From Bacillus infantis NRRL B-14911 (GTDB lineage Bacteria > Bacillota > Bacilli > Bacillales > Cytobacillaceae): a DNA stretch of 64,000 nucleotides. The notes under the pieces are model-generated. The model saw only the letters and a program-made list of their open reading frames with translations. It was not told the origin of the DNA and did no database searches. Every line of letters starts with the position of its first letter. Position 1 is the stretch's first letter. A program made the translations under genes and the position numbers. This document shows, in pieces, positions 54,406-63,477 of the stretch. The stretch lies in contig NC_022524.1 in assembly GCF_000473245.1 (NCBI RefSeq), forward strand, positions 4,503,501-4,567,500, written 5' to 3'.

Positions 54406-55059
54406 ATGCCTGAACAAGAGTCCCTGATTGATTATCTATTCGGAGAAAAAGCCGGACTGACAGAGAAGCAGAGAAGCATCCTGCTTGCGGCCATTCAAAT
54501 GTTTTCAGAGAAAGGCTATTCCGCAACATCAACGAATGAAATTGCAAAATTGGCAGGTGTGGCGGAGGGCACGATTTTCCGGCACTATAAAACGAAAAAA
54601 GATCTTTTGCTGGCCATTGTCGAACCGATCATGAGCGATCTGGTGGCCCCCTACCTTATCCAGGATATCGAGCAGGTGCTGAAGCAGCGGCCGATCCGCT
54701 ATGAAGACTTCCTCCGCTCCCTGCTCGACAACCGCATTGCCTTTTTAAAGAAAAACCTGCCGATTGTTAAAATACTGATACAGGAAATCCCCTTTCATCC
54801 TGATTTGAAGAAAAGATTTATTGAACAGATTGCCGAAAAGGTTTTTCAGCAGTTTGCAAAAATCGTGGAATATTATCAGGAGCAGGGCCAGATCATTTCC
54901 GGCATCCCTCCAAAAAGCATTGTGCGGATGACCTTCAGCGCTTTAATAGGCCATCTCGCCATCCGCTATTTGTTCCTGCCAGAGGCGCAGTGGGATGATG
55001 AAGCTGAAGTGGAGCGGACCATCCGTTTTGTCATGAACGGCCTTTCTCCCCTATCATAA
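54406..55059 (+). CDS. TetR-family repressor of the exporter operon
   Basis: A 217-residue TetR protein. The helix-turn-helix (about residues 22-70) reads RSILLAAIQMFSEKGYSATSTNEIAKLAGVAEGTIFRHYKTKKDLLLAI. The C-terminal domain is larger and hydrophobic, fitting a pocket for a lipophilic ligand. It is the third gene after the exporter, 79 bp downstream, and the mirror-image operators over the exporter promoter are the natural target. AAGGAGCAGATAA precedes the ATG. Confidence 0.93.
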   Translation: MPEQESLIDYLFGEKAGLTEKQRSILLAAIQMFSEKGYSATSTNEIAKLAGVAEGTIFRHYKTKKDLLLAIVEPIMSDLVAPYLIQDIEQVLKQRPIRYEDFLRSLLDNRIAFLKKNLPIVKILIQEIPFHPDLKKRFIEQIAEKVFQQFAKIVEYYQEQGQIISGIPPKSIVRMTFSALIGHLAIRYLFLPEAQWDDEAEVERTIRFVMNGLSPLS

Positions 55060-55072
55060 AAAAATGATAAAA

Positions 55073-55260
55073 AAATAAGGGGAGTTTTTACTGTTAAATG
55101 CAGATCAGAAGTGGTTTTAGGGAAAATAAGGGGAGTTTTTCCCTCTATACAAAGAAGATCTATCATTTTTCACGTTTTTAAGTCAAATAAGAGGAACTTC
55201 TCCCTCTATATAAGAGGTTTTCAGTACTATTCGCTAAATAAGGGCAATTACTCCCTCTAT
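55073..55260. repeat. Four degenerate copies of an AAATAAGGGGA...CCCTCTATA motif
   Basis: Copies begin at about 55073, 55124, 55185 and 55236 (steps of 51, 61 and 51 bp). The consensus is AAATAAGRGRA, 5-6 bp, CCCTCTATA, with AGGG and CCCT able to pair. The first copy lacks the right half. They lie after the tetR gene; no gene is seen in 55060-55498 apart from these repeats and the hairpin at 55376. Confidence 0.75.
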
Positions 55261-55375
55261 AAATATCCATTTGCAGGACCCAGGTTTCTTTGTTTAAGCA
55301 TCCAAAAGTTTAAAGACAACCCGGCCGTTCAACTATTCAGTAATTGAGTGCGCTGATGAACAATATTTTCAATGT

Positions 55376-55405
55376 AAAAAGCTTGGGATATCCCAAGCTT
55401 TTTTG
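55376..55405. terminator. Bidirectional terminator downstream of tetR
   Basis: AAAAAGCTTGGGATATCCCAAGCTTTTT, a perfect palindrome with T-runs on both strands, between the convergent tetR and sugar dehydrogenase genes. It is 320 bp after tetR and about 95 bp after the dehydrogenase gene. Confidence 0.85.
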
Positions 55406-55498
55406 TTTCCCGTGCTATTTACGCAACGAAAACGTATGTTATTTAGGCTACCCTCTCCACATTATCTGAACTATTTGCCCAGTGAGCCTGCCTCTTTT

Positions 55499-56584
55499 CT
55501 ATTCTGAAAGCCGGATTTTATACAGCTTATCATCGTTTGGCCCCGGGTTGCCGCGGCCATCCGTATTATTGCCGGCGAAATACAGGACATTACCGGAGAG
55601 CAGCACATCCCTGATCCTTCCGGCACCGGTGATGAGTTCCTTTAGCTCCCCTGACTCCAGGTTGAATTCAAGTACTGCAGTACCCCTCAGCGCAGCCGCA
55701 TATAGCTTGCCGTCCTTGATGGCAATGCCGGATGGGGCCCAGGTATTGTCTTCCCCTGAGGTGAAGAGCGGCGTTTCCATGCCTTCCTTCTCTTGCTTGC
55801 CCTGGATGACCGGCCAGCCGTAGTTTTTCCCGGCCTCGATCCGGTTGATCTCATCATTGGCGGAAGGTCCGTGCTCAGAGGCATAAAGGGTGCCGTCTTC
55901 AGCCCAGGCAAGGCCCTGCGGATTGCGGTGGCCATAGCTGTATACATAAGAACCGGCAAATGGATTATCGTCGGGAACCGTTCCATCCAGATTCATCCGG
56001 AGGATTTTTCCGCCGAGGGAATCCAGATCCTGGGCGATTTCCGGATCGGCTGCCGCGTCGCCTGCGGTAGCATAAAGCTTGCCGTCAGGGCCGATTTTCA
56101 GGCGGCCCCCATGATGGTATTGCCCGCTCGGGATCCCATCCAGCAGCAGCCTTGTTTCCTCCCAGGCATCCTCCGTCTGCTTCAGGACGACGATCCGGTT
56201 CTGCTGTACGGATCCTTCTTCATACGTATAATACGCAAAGGCTTCTCCAGAGCTTTCAAAATCCGGGGAAAGGACAAAGCCGAGCAGGCCGGCCTCCGAA
56301 GCCTGTGAGAGTTTCTTTTTCAGGCGGACCTCCTGCCTCTGCCGGCTGCCTTCTTCTGCTTTTACAATGCTCCCTGTCCTTTCAGTTATATAAAAAGTGC
56401 TTCCTGCCTGGTCGATCGACCACGGGGTCTTCAGATCGGCCGCGAACTCTTCCGCCTCCGGCACGGCTGAAGCCGCCTCCTCGCTTTCCTGCGGCCTCGG
56501 CTCTGTCTCATTCGATTTGTCTTCTGCCGAGCAGCCCGCCGTTGCCAGCAAACCGAGCAGCATGAATAGGGCTGATTTTTTCAC
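55499..56584 (-). CDS. PQQ-type sugar (sorbosone/aldose) dehydrogenase lipoprotein
   Basis: A 361-residue lipoprotein. The signal peptide ends in the lipobox LATAGC (Cys18), followed by an acidic Ser/Glu-rich linker and a six-bladed beta-propeller of the GSDH family. Landmarks are LKTPWSIDQAGSTFYITERTG, GLLGFVLSPDF, YHHGGRLKIGPDGKLYATAGD with catalytic His, GHRNPQGLAWAEDGTLYASEHGP and APSGIAIKDGKLY. Homologues such as YliI oxidise aldoses with PQQ. Whether this host makes PQQ is not visible here. It would act on the outer face of the membrane. Confidence 0.9.
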   Translation of the reverse strand: MKKSALFMLLGLLATAGCSAEDKSNETEPRPQESEEAASAVPEAEEFAADLKTPWSIDQAGSTFYITERTGSIVKAEEGSRQRQEVRLKKKLSQASEAGLLGFVLSPDFESSGEAFAYYTYEEGSVQQNRIVVLKQTEDAWEETRLLLDGIPSGQYHHGGRLKIGPDGKLYATAGDAAADPEIAQDLDSLGGKILRMNLDGTVPDDNPFAGSYVYSYGHRNPQGLAWAEDGTLYASEHGPSANDEINRIEAGKNYGWPVIQGKQEKEGMETPLFTSGEDNTWAPSGIAIKDGKLYAAALRGTAVLEFNLESGELKELITGAGRIRDVLLSGNVLYFAGNNTDGRGNPGPNDDKLYKIRLSE

Positions 56585-56653
56585 AGTATCTCCGCCTTTC
56601 AGTTAAAGGTTTCAAAACGCCCAAAAAACAGGCCGGTTCGTGCCGTCATTTCC

Positions 56654-57520
56654 CTATGCCTTAAGGGCATCCAGGATTGCTTTTGCCACTCCGCTTTCTT
56701 CATTAGTCAGCGTCACAAAGTCGCACTGTGCCTTGATGATTTCGTCTGCATTGCCCATGGCGACAGACCTGCCCACCCGTTTGAACATAGAAAGATCGTT
56801 ATAGTTATCGCCTATTGCCATTGCATCCTGGATGCCTGTCCCGCTTTTTTCAAGGAAGGCTTCAAGCGCAACGCCCTTTTGCGCTTGTTTGCTAGTCAGC
56901 TCCAGGTTTTCCTCACCGGAAGAGCTGATGACGAGCCCTTCGTCCTCAAGCGGCACAAGGGCTTCCTTTGCCGCTGCAAGCCTTTCAGCGTCGAATGAGA
57001 AGGCAAGGAGCTTATAAATTTGATGCTCTGTATCATCAAAAAGGATATCGTAGCTGTCCACCTTTTGGACAAGCCCTTTTGTGAACCTTTCCTCTGCCGC
57101 CTTCATGACTTCATCCACATCAGCTTCAGGGTTTCCGCTCATAAAGATGTCGACGATGATAGAGACGCCTTTATCGGCATCAATCGTGTAAGTGCCTTTG
57201 TTTGTGTACACTTCAAAATAAACGCCATTTTGCAGGAGCGCCATGCCGGCTGTCCTTGCCGTCGACTTGTCAAGCGGATTGCTGGCTATTACTTCTTTAT
57301 CGATGGACCTCACTTCGGCCCCATTGACGCAGATCATCGGGGTGTGTATCCCGGCTTCTTCCAGGACGAAGTTCGCTTCAAAATAGGATCGTCCTGTGGC
57401 GATGACAACCTCCACCCCTTCTGCCTGCGCCTTCTGGATCGCTTTTCTGTTTTCTTCTGTAATCTGCTGGGTTGCGGTCAGCAGTGTCCCGTCCATATCA
57501 ATCGCGATGCATTTCACCAT
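56654..57520 (-). CDS. Cof-type HAD phosphatase
   Basis: A 288-residue haloacid dehalogenase superfamily phosphatase. Motif I is CIAIDMDGTLL (nucleophile Asp near residue 8), motif II VVIATGRS, motif III Lys in SKQAQKGVAL and motif IV AIGDNYNDLSMF. The inserted C2-type cap marks the Cof group, which acts on sugar phosphates and cofactors such as FMN or PLP. Substrate unknown. ATG at 57518-57520 follows AGGTG; an upstream in-frame ATG gives a longer form without a ribosome-binding site. Confidence 0.93.
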   Translation of the reverse strand: MVKCIAIDMDGTLLTATQQITEENRKAIQKAQAEGVEVVIATGRSYFEANFVLEEAGIHTPMICVNGAEVRSIDKEVIASNPLDKSTARTAGMALLQNGVYFEVYTNKGTYTIDADKGVSIIVDIFMSGNPEADVDEVMKAAEERFTKGLVQKVDSYDILFDDTEHQIYKLLAFSFDAERLAAAKEALVPLEDEGLVISSSGEENLELTSKQAQKGVALEAFLEKSGTGIQDAMAIGDNYNDLSMFKRVGRSVAMGNADEIIKAQCDFVTLTNEESGVAKAILDALKA

Positions 57521-57580
57521 GATTTCTTCACCTACTAATTGTTTTTTCAATCTATGTAGCATTCTATCAGTTTTTCCTTC

Positions 57581-58243
57581 TTATTTTAAATATTTGCTAC
57601 CCTCACGGATGCTCAAGGGTGCGAGCGGAGAACTGCTGATAAAGCTTCTGACTGACTCAGGGTTTGTCTTGCTGTACTCCCTCAAGGCCCAGCCGATTGC
57701 CTTTTGGATAAAAAATTCCTTGCTGCCGGCATTCTGGCTGATGAATTCATACAGGATGCCTTCACTTGTATTTTGCTTGTACCGGAGCTGAAAGATGATG
57801 CTTGTCCTTCTCAGCCATAGATGGCTGCCATAGGCCCAATCCTTCACTGTATCCTCAATGGTTTCAGGATGATCGGAGGCAATTCGGCCGACAGGGTGGG
57901 CAGCCAATGTATCAACAGTATCCCACCAGGACTTTTCTGTAATCAATCTCTCCATAAATAGCATGTCGTCTTTTACAAGCTTCTTCAAGGAGCTGAGGAT
58001 ATAGTCACAGGCTGCATATTGATATTCCCTTTCTTCCTTCTTCCATAGCTCTGACACAAACTCATGCTGAAAAGGCTCCTTCAAGATCTGAGTTTCTGCA
58101 AAAAACCCCTTCGTAAGCTTCCTGCGCTCCGGCGTCCTTATTCCCAGGAACGGGAAGTTGCCTTTCATATATTTTCTCATCGGCTCTGCCTGCTCAGCAT
58201 TCCTGTGCAGGGTGAATTTTTCTTCCAAAGGTTTGAGATACAT
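57581..58243 (-). CDS. AlkD-like DNA alkylation repair protein
   Basis: A 220-residue HEAT-repeat DNA glycosylase of the AlkD/AlkC type, which removes alkylated purines without flipping the base. Conserved features are YMKGNFPFLGIRTPERRKL, EREYQYAACDYI, TEKSWWDTVDTLAAHPVG (catalytic Trp-Asp region), HLWLRRTSIIFQLRYK and FFIQKAIGWALREYSKTNPESVRSF. Full length. It lies 60 bp upstream of the HAD gene on the same strand. Confidence 0.92.
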   Translation of the reverse strand: MYLKPLEEKFTLHRNAEQAEPMRKYMKGNFPFLGIRTPERRKLTKGFFAETQILKEPFQHEFVSELWKKEEREYQYAACDYILSSLKKLVKDDMLFMERLITEKSWWDTVDTLAAHPVGRIASDHPETIEDTVKDWAYGSHLWLRRTSIIFQLRYKQNTSEGILYEFISQNAGSKEFFIQKAIGWALREYSKTNPESVRSFISSSPLAPLSIREGSKYLK

Positions 58244-58457
58244 CTCATCCAGCTCCTATATATTCAGATTTTTTGCTAAATAGGTTGCTAACTTGCTTAT
58301 TAGGGTATATATCTACATGAGGCACTCTCAAGGCGGCAAAATCCCGGCTTTCCCGCCATATATTCTTGGATATTGCCATTTTCAGCTATTGATGGCGTTT
58401 TCTCCAGTCTTTTATACATGTTAAGGTTAAATATAGAGAAAAAACAGGGGGTATTCT

Positions 58458-59975
58458 ATGAATGAACAGCAAGATAAGTCATTAAACAGTGTATTTTGGG
58501 TCTCTGCTTCAGTGATCCTTCTGCTTGTCCTCACAGGCGTCTTCCTGCCTGACATTTTTTCAGGGGCCGCACAGAAAGCCTTCGATTTCACTACATACGC
58601 CTTTGGCTGGTTCTACCTGCTATCGGTACTCCTCTTTGTATTTTTCTGCCTATTCCTGGCCATCAGCAAATATGGCCGCATCCGGCTTGGCGGAGATGAT
58701 GAAAGACCCGAATATTCCTTTTTCACGTGGATCGGCATGCTCTTCAGCGCCGGATTCGGCATCGGCCTTGTCTTCTGGGGAATCGCCGAGCCGATGAGCC
58801 ATTATTTTTCGCCTCCCATCGCTGATATGGAAGGGCTCACACCTGAAGCAGCAAGAACTGCCATGGGCTACTCTTTCTTCCATTGGGGCGTCAGCCAATG
58901 GTCCGTCTTCACGATTGTCGGACTCGCAGTCGGCTATTTCCAGTTCCGCAAAAAGCAGGACGGGCTTGTTTCCACTACGCTCAAGCCGATCATCAGTACA
59001 AAAAAGGAGCGGACAGGCCTCCGGAAATTCATTGATATCCTGGCTGTCATCGCCACTGTCCTTGGGGTAGCCACATCACTCGGGCTTGGGATCCTGCAGA
59101 TTAACGGCGGATTGAATGCTGCCTTCGGGATCACTAACAGTGCATGGGTGCAGATTATCATCATCGTCGTTTTGACAGCCCTTTTCCTGTTGTCGTCTAC
59201 GACCGGGTTGGATAAAGGAATCAAGTATTTGAGCAATCTTAACCTTTCCCTTGCTCTGATCATCATGCTCTTTGTATTCATTGCCGGACCGACTGTTTTC
59301 ATCCTGAATACGTTCACACAGGGCATCGGCGATTATATTACCAATTTCATTAACTGGAGCCTGCGCCTTACACCTTATAAAGGCGGTACATGGGTGCGTG
59401 ACTGGACGATTTTCTATTGGGCATGGGCGATCGCCTGGTCCCCGTTTGTCGGCGCGTTCATTGCACGGGTATCAAGGGGCAGGACCATCAGGGAATTTGT
59501 CGTCGGCGTGCTGATCATACCGCCGCTCATCGCCCTTTTATGGACAGCCGTGTTTGGCGGGACCGCCCTGCATTTTGACCTGTTCCAGGGAACAAGCATA
59601 GCTGAAGCAGTCAATGCGGATGTTACCAGTGCACTGTTCACAACATATGGTGAATTGCCGTTTACCTTTATTGTCTCATTATTATCGATTCTGCTGATTT
59701 TCACGTTTCTTATTACCTCAGCAGATTCGGCAACCTATATTCTCGGCAGCATGACCTCCAAGGGGTCACTGATGCCTCCCCTCGGTGTGCGCATCGTCTG
59801 GGGCATCCTGATCGGTGCGATTGCGGCCGTCCTCCTGCTCAGCAGCGGGCTTGAGGGACTGCAGACTGCCTCGCTTGTCGCAGCCCTGCCATTTACTGTC
59901 ATCCTTGTCTTTATGTGCATTTCGCTCCTCAAATCATTGAGCAAGGAACCGCCTGCGCCAAGGACCAAAAAATAA
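58458..59975 (+). CDS. opuD: BCCT-family betaine/choline transporter
   Basis: A 505-residue secondary transporter with twelve membrane helices that takes up glycine betaine or related osmolytes with sodium. BCCT hallmarks are the glycine-rich GMLFSAGFGIGLVFWGIAEP in helix 3 and the tryptophan-box region WTIFYWAWAIAWSPFVGAFIARVSRGRTIREF in helix 8. Length matches OpuD; cytoplasmic tails are short (SKEPPAPRTKK at the end), so strong osmosensing as in BetP is less likely. AGGGGG precedes the ATG. The OpuD name is by resemblance; substrate is not proven. Confidence 0.88.
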   Translation: MNEQQDKSLNSVFWVSASVILLLVLTGVFLPDIFSGAAQKAFDFTTYAFGWFYLLSVLLFVFFCLFLAISKYGRIRLGGDDERPEYSFFTWIGMLFSAGFGIGLVFWGIAEPMSHYFSPPIADMEGLTPEAARTAMGYSFFHWGVSQWSVFTIVGLAVGYFQFRKKQDGLVSTTLKPIISTKKERTGLRKFIDILAVIATVLGVATSLGLGILQINGGLNAAFGITNSAWVQIIIIVVLTALFLLSSTTGLDKGIKYLSNLNLSLALIIMLFVFIAGPTVFILNTFTQGIGDYITNFINWSLRLTPYKGGTWVRDWTIFYWAWAIAWSPFVGAFIARVSRGRTIREFVVGVLIIPPLIALLWTAVFGGTALHFDLFQGTSIAEAVNADVTSALFTTYGELPFTFIVSLLSILLIFTFLITSADSATYILGSMTSKGSLMPPLGVRIVWGILIGAIAAVLLLSSGLEGLQTASLVAALPFTVILVFMCISLLKSLSKEPPAPRTKK

Positions 59976-59983
59976 ACAGCGAA

Positions 59984-60011
59984 ACTCCCGTATTTAAGCG
60001 GGAGTTTTTTT
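59984..60011 (+). terminator. Terminator after the BCCT gene
   Basis: ACTCCCG / CGGGAGT stem with an 8-nt loop followed by TTTTTTT. Confidence 0.93.
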
Positions 60012-60031
60012 GGTATCAAAATTATTTTCCC

Positions 60032-60757
60032 CTAGTGCTTTGATATATAAGATTTCAGCTCCTGCATGTCAGTTGTACGATAAATAATCTTCTCCTGCTT
60101 AAAAACAAAATAGGAGGGAAGCTCGTTCAGTTCCAGTTCGGGATAAGCTTTTTGTAAATAATCCAATTCTCCAGATATGTATCCAGAGGCAAATCGATCG
60201 CCTGGTTTTTTATTGGCAAATTTAAGAGATGATGAATTGCTGACAGCAAATCCAATGACGGTTTGAACCTCTTTATCAGGGGCCAGAAGTTCCTGGTAAG
60301 AGACAATCTTTTCGGTTTTGACTCTGGTTAAATAAGTTGCCTTGCCTTTATTCCACTCAGCCTTAATCACAAGGGTCACAGTTCCGGGACGGTTTGTAAA
60401 ATGAAAGACAGATCCAACCTGTTTATAGATTTCTTCTTCAAGCCGCGGCTCCCAGGCGGAAATGGATATTAGATCAGGCTTCTCCGGAAAGAAGACTGAA
60501 AGATCTGAAAATGGTCCGACCGGCAATGCCTCCATGCTTTCCAGGGAGTCTGATAGATTAGCTTTATTCAATGCTTTGGATGTGTCCGTCCCGTTCCATG
60601 AATAATCAAACAAAACTGCTTGAGCTTCCTTGCCTTCTGACACTATTTCAGGGAATGGAGGCTTTTCTTCCTTATACAGTTTCCATTTATCGAAAGATAG
60701 CAATATAGCCAATAGCACTATCGCTCCAATTCCCCACTTCAAAGATTTCTTAGTCAT
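60032..60757 (-). CDS. Membrane-anchored protein of unknown function
   Basis: A 241-residue protein with a basic start, one membrane helix (about residues 7-22, GIGAIVLLAILLSF) and an extracytoplasmic part with no family I recognise. It has no lipobox Cys. The body alternates beta-strand stretches (GTVTLVIKAEWNKGKATYLTRVKTEKIVS) with polar loops, ending in LNELPSYFVFKQEKIIYRTTDMQELKSYISKH, which resembles the end of a thioredoxin-like fold (a guess). ATG at 60755-60757 follows GGAGGAGG. Single gene; AT content is slightly higher than in neighbours. Confidence 0.75.
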   Translation of the reverse strand: MTKKSLKWGIGAIVLLAILLSFDKWKLYKEEKPPFPEIVSEGKEAQAVLFDYSWNGTDTSKALNKANLSDSLESMEALPVGPFSDLSVFFPEKPDLISISAWEPRLEEEIYKQVGSVFHFTNRPGTVTLVIKAEWNKGKATYLTRVKTEKIVSYQELLAPDKEVQTVIGFAVSNSSSLKFANKKPGDRFASGYISGELDYLQKAYPELELNELPSYFVFKQEKIIYRTTDMQELKSYISKH

Positions 60758-60851
60758 AATCCGCCTCCTCCACCCCCTAAATGTTACCATATTTTCTTCA
60801 GCTCGGGACGTTTATCCAGATTTCCCAATATGATATAAGATTCAATTTTTC

Positions 60852-60881
60852 AAAAAAAAGCAGCCCATCCTAAAAGGCTGC
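60852..60881 (-). terminator. Terminator after the clpP paralogue
   Basis: GCAGCC / GGCTGC stem followed by TTTTTTTT on the minus strand. Confidence 0.88.
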
Positions 60882-60892
60882 CATTCCCGCTA

Positions 60893-61474
60893 TCAGCTAT
60901 GAAAGATGATAGTATCGATAATCCCGTATTCTTTCGCTTCTTCGGCGCTCATGAAATAGTCGCGGTCTGTATCCCTGGCCACTTTTTCAACAGGCTGGCC
61001 CGTTTTTTCGGAAATGATTCCGTTGATATGCTCCCGGAGCTTCAGAATGCGTTTCGCGGATATTTCAATTTCAGTTGCCTGCCCCCTGGCCCCGCCGAGC
61101 GGCTGATGGATCATGATTTCGCTGTTTGGCAGGCTGCAGCGCTTGCCTTTCGTGCCGGCGAGCAGGAGCATCGCACCGAAGGAAGCGGCCATACCCGTGC
61201 AGATTGTCCTGACGTCAGGCTTGATGTACTGCATAGTGTCATAAATTGCAAAGCCTGCTGTTGTGGATCCGCCCGGGCTATTGATATAAAGCGATATATC
61301 CTTGTCTGGCGCATCTGCGGCAAGAAACAGAAGCTGGGCAATCACACTGTTTGCCACGTGATCATTGATTTCTTCTCCAATCATGATGATCCTGTCCTTC
61401 AGAAGCCGTGAATAGATATCATAGGAGCGCTCGCCCCTGCTCGACTGTTCAATTACATATGGTATTGCCGTCAT
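60893..61474 (-). CDS. clpP: ClpP paralogue next to a sigma factor
   Basis: A 193-residue serine protease subunit of the ClpP family. The catalytic triad is complete: Ser in [13 protein letters not shown] (near 97), His in MIHQPLGG, and Asp in [13 protein letters not shown]. Compared with housekeeping ClpP of bacilli, the active-site neighbours (SFGA for SMGA) and the short C-terminus (IDTIIFHS) differ, so this is likely a second ClpP. ATG at 61472-61474 follows AAAGGGAGG. It lies 23 bp after a sigma factor gene. The partner ATPase is unknown. Confidence 0.9.
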   Translation of the reverse strand: MTAIPYVIEQSSRGERSYDIYSRLLKDRIIMIGEEINDHVANSVIAQLLFLAADAPDKDISLYINSPGGSTTAGFAIYDTMQYIKPDVRTICTGMAASFGAMLLLAGTKGKRCSLPNSEIMIHQPLGGARGQATEIEISAKRILKLREHINGIISEKTGQPVEKVARDTDRDYFMSAEEAKEYGIIDTIIFHS

Positions 61475-61497
61475 ATCCAATCCTCCCTTTCTGCGGT

Positions 61498-62181
61498 CTA
61501 CGCCGCGATAGAGAGTGTGCATTGCGGAGGAGACTGCCTGCGATGATGGCAAGGCTTTGGCTCAGCATGGACAGACAGGCTTTTCAGTGACGGCAGCATC
61601 GGGAGCGCCCTTAGAAGACAGCCTGGATCTTCTTCCTGGAGGGACTTTACCAGCAGCCTGGCAACAAAGGCAGCCTCTTCGCTCCCGGTGTCAGGACTGC
61701 CCGTGTCTGCATCTGACTGCAGCTGCTTGCGCGCCCGGCTTAAGGCCGACTTTACGGCAAATTCGGTTGTCTGCATCAGTCCGGCAATTTCCTTTGAGGT
61801 ATATTGGAACCCTTCCTTAAGAGCATAAATGACTGCCTGCTTCAAGGTCAGGCATTCCAACAGCTTTTCGACAGCTTCACTGCTGACGTATTGCTTCTCT
61901 TCATTCCGGATGGGCTCCGGCGCCTCCTCCAGCTGCTCCTTTTTACGTTTGCGCGTCACATCCACCCAGCAGTTATAGGCAATTTTCTTCAAAAGTGCCT
62001 GGCTGACCCGTTCAGGCTCGTAGCTGCTGGCGGCACGGAGGAAAGCCTCCTGTGCAAGGTCATCCCCATCCCAGCTGTTCCGTGCGAGAAATCGGCTATA
62101 GCGCTGAAGGGCGGGATACATCTCATCCGCCTTCTCCGCCAATGCCGGCACCTGGTCTGCCTCTACCTGCTTCATCACCAT
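61498..62181 (-). CDS. Sigma-70 family (ECF-like) sigma factor
   Basis: A 227-residue sigma factor. Region 2 is at about residues 20-85 ([29 protein letters not shown], then [28 protein letters not shown]), and region 4 at about 105-155 ([44 protein letters not shown]). A C-terminal tail of about 65 residues follows, ending in [11 protein letters not shown]. No anti-sigma gene is adjacent; instead the next gene is a ClpP paralogue. AAAAGGAG precedes the ATG. Target promoters unknown. Confidence 0.88.
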   Translation of the reverse strand: MVMKQVEADQVPALAEKADEMYPALQRYSRFLARNSWDGDDLAQEAFLRAASSYEPERVSQALLKKIAYNCWVDVTRKRKKEQLEEAPEPIRNEEKQYVSSEAVEKLLECLTLKQAVIYALKEGFQYTSKEIAGLMQTTEFAVKSALSRARKQLQSDADTGSPDTGSEEAAFVARLLVKSLQEEDPGCLLRALPMLPSLKSLSVHAEPKPCHHRRQSPPQCTLSIAA

Positions 62182-62426
62182 CGCTGCTCACTCCTTTTAC
62201 ACATCTCTGCCCCTTAAACGGATCAGGGAGGAAGAAAAGATACGGCCATTCAAATATATTTTATGCATTTCATGAAAGAGTTCTCTAATAGTGTATTCTT
62301 CAGGAAGCCGCCCCAAACCTTCCCATTTTACTTCCCAACTGTGAAAAACTGGCCAAGGCACAGCTCCCCAGGGGTCCTGAACAGTCTTCCATAGAAAAAC
62401 CGGGCCAGCCCGCCCGGCAGCTTTCC

Positions 62427-63326
62427 TTATGAACTTACCATCGTCCCGCCGTTGATATGAAGCACCTGCCCGCTCATATAGCGGGAGTCGTCGGAGGCAA
62501 GGTAAACATACGCCGGAGCCAGCTCAAACGGCTGGCCAGCCCTTTTCATCGGCGTATCTGTGCCGAATTCTGATACCTTCTTCGCAGAGAAGCTGGCGGG
62601 GATGAGCGGTGTCCATATAGGACCGGGAGCTATGGCATTCACCCGGATTCCATTTTTCTCAAGCGACAATGATAAGGACCTTGTAAAGGTTACGATCGCA
62701 CCTTTTGTCGAGGAATAGTCAATCAGATCTTTATGGCCTTCGTAGGCCGTAACGGACGTTGTATTGATGATGGAGCCCCCTGCCTTCATATGGGGAAGAA
62801 CGGCTTTTGTTAAGTAGAAAAACGCGAAAATATTGGTTTCAAAGGTGTCGAAGAGCTGTTCCCTTGTGATATCGAGAATGCTCTTCTGCACAAATTGGAC
62901 GCCATGGTTATTGACGAGGATATCGATCCTTCCGAAATGATGAAGCGTTTTTTCGACAATTTCCCGGGAAAAGTCTTCCCTTCTCATATCGCCGGCGATA
63001 AAAAGACTTTCCCCGCCAAGCTCCCGTATCCTTTCCTGTGTTTCCCTGGCATCCTGGTGCTCATTCAGGTAGACAATGACGACTTTGGCGCCTTCCTTTA
63101 CAAACGCGTAAGCCGCCGCACGGCCAATCCCGCTGTCCCCGCCGGTGATGATGGCCACCTTCCCTTTCAGTTTCCCTGACCCCCGGTAGTCCGGGTCCTC
63201 CGAAATCGGTCTTGGCACCATCTGATATTCCAGGCCGGGCTGTACATCCTGATGCTGCGGCGGGAAAGACAGCGGCTTTTCTTTGCATTCCTCTTTTTTT
63301 CCGTAATAAGGATAGACTGGATACAT
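62427..63326 (-). CDS. SDR family oxidoreductase (YhdF/GSP39-like)
   Basis: A 299-residue short-chain dehydrogenase with an N-terminal 45-residue extension rich in Pro and Tyr (YPVYPYYGKK), as in general stress proteins YhdF and YdaD. Cofactor motif TGGDSGIGRA is at about residue 64, NNHG at about 143, and the catalytic Ser-Tyr-Lys set is in NTTSVTAY and DYSSTKGA. The loop LNEHQDA after strand two favours NADP or NAD without clear preference. ATG at 63324-63326 follows AGGAG at 8 nt. Substrate unknown; no sigma-B promoter was recognised upstream. Confidence 0.9.
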   Translation of the reverse strand: MYPVYPYYGKKEECKEKPLSFPPQHQDVQPGLEYQMVPRPISEDPDYRGSGKLKGKVAIITGGDSGIGRAAAYAFVKEGAKVVIVYLNEHQDARETQERIRELGGESLFIAGDMRREDFSREIVEKTLHHFGRIDILVNNHGVQFVQKSILDITREQLFDTFETNIFAFFYLTKAVLPHMKAGGSIINTTSVTAYEGHKDLIDYSSTKGAIVTFTRSLSLSLEKNGIRVNAIAPGPIWTPLIPASFSAKKVSEFGTDTPMKRAGQPFELAPAYVYLASDDSRYMSGQVLHINGGTMVSS

Positions 63327-63477
63327 GATCACCACTCCTGTTCATAGGCATATGACTATCCAGTGTATTCTGTGGATCCCCACTTGGTGAAAAGAGAAGA
63401 TTAAGGAGCAAAAGAAGGAAAAATTAGAATATTACAGAAACTATATAGGAATTGTTTTTTTAAAGGGGGAATTAATA

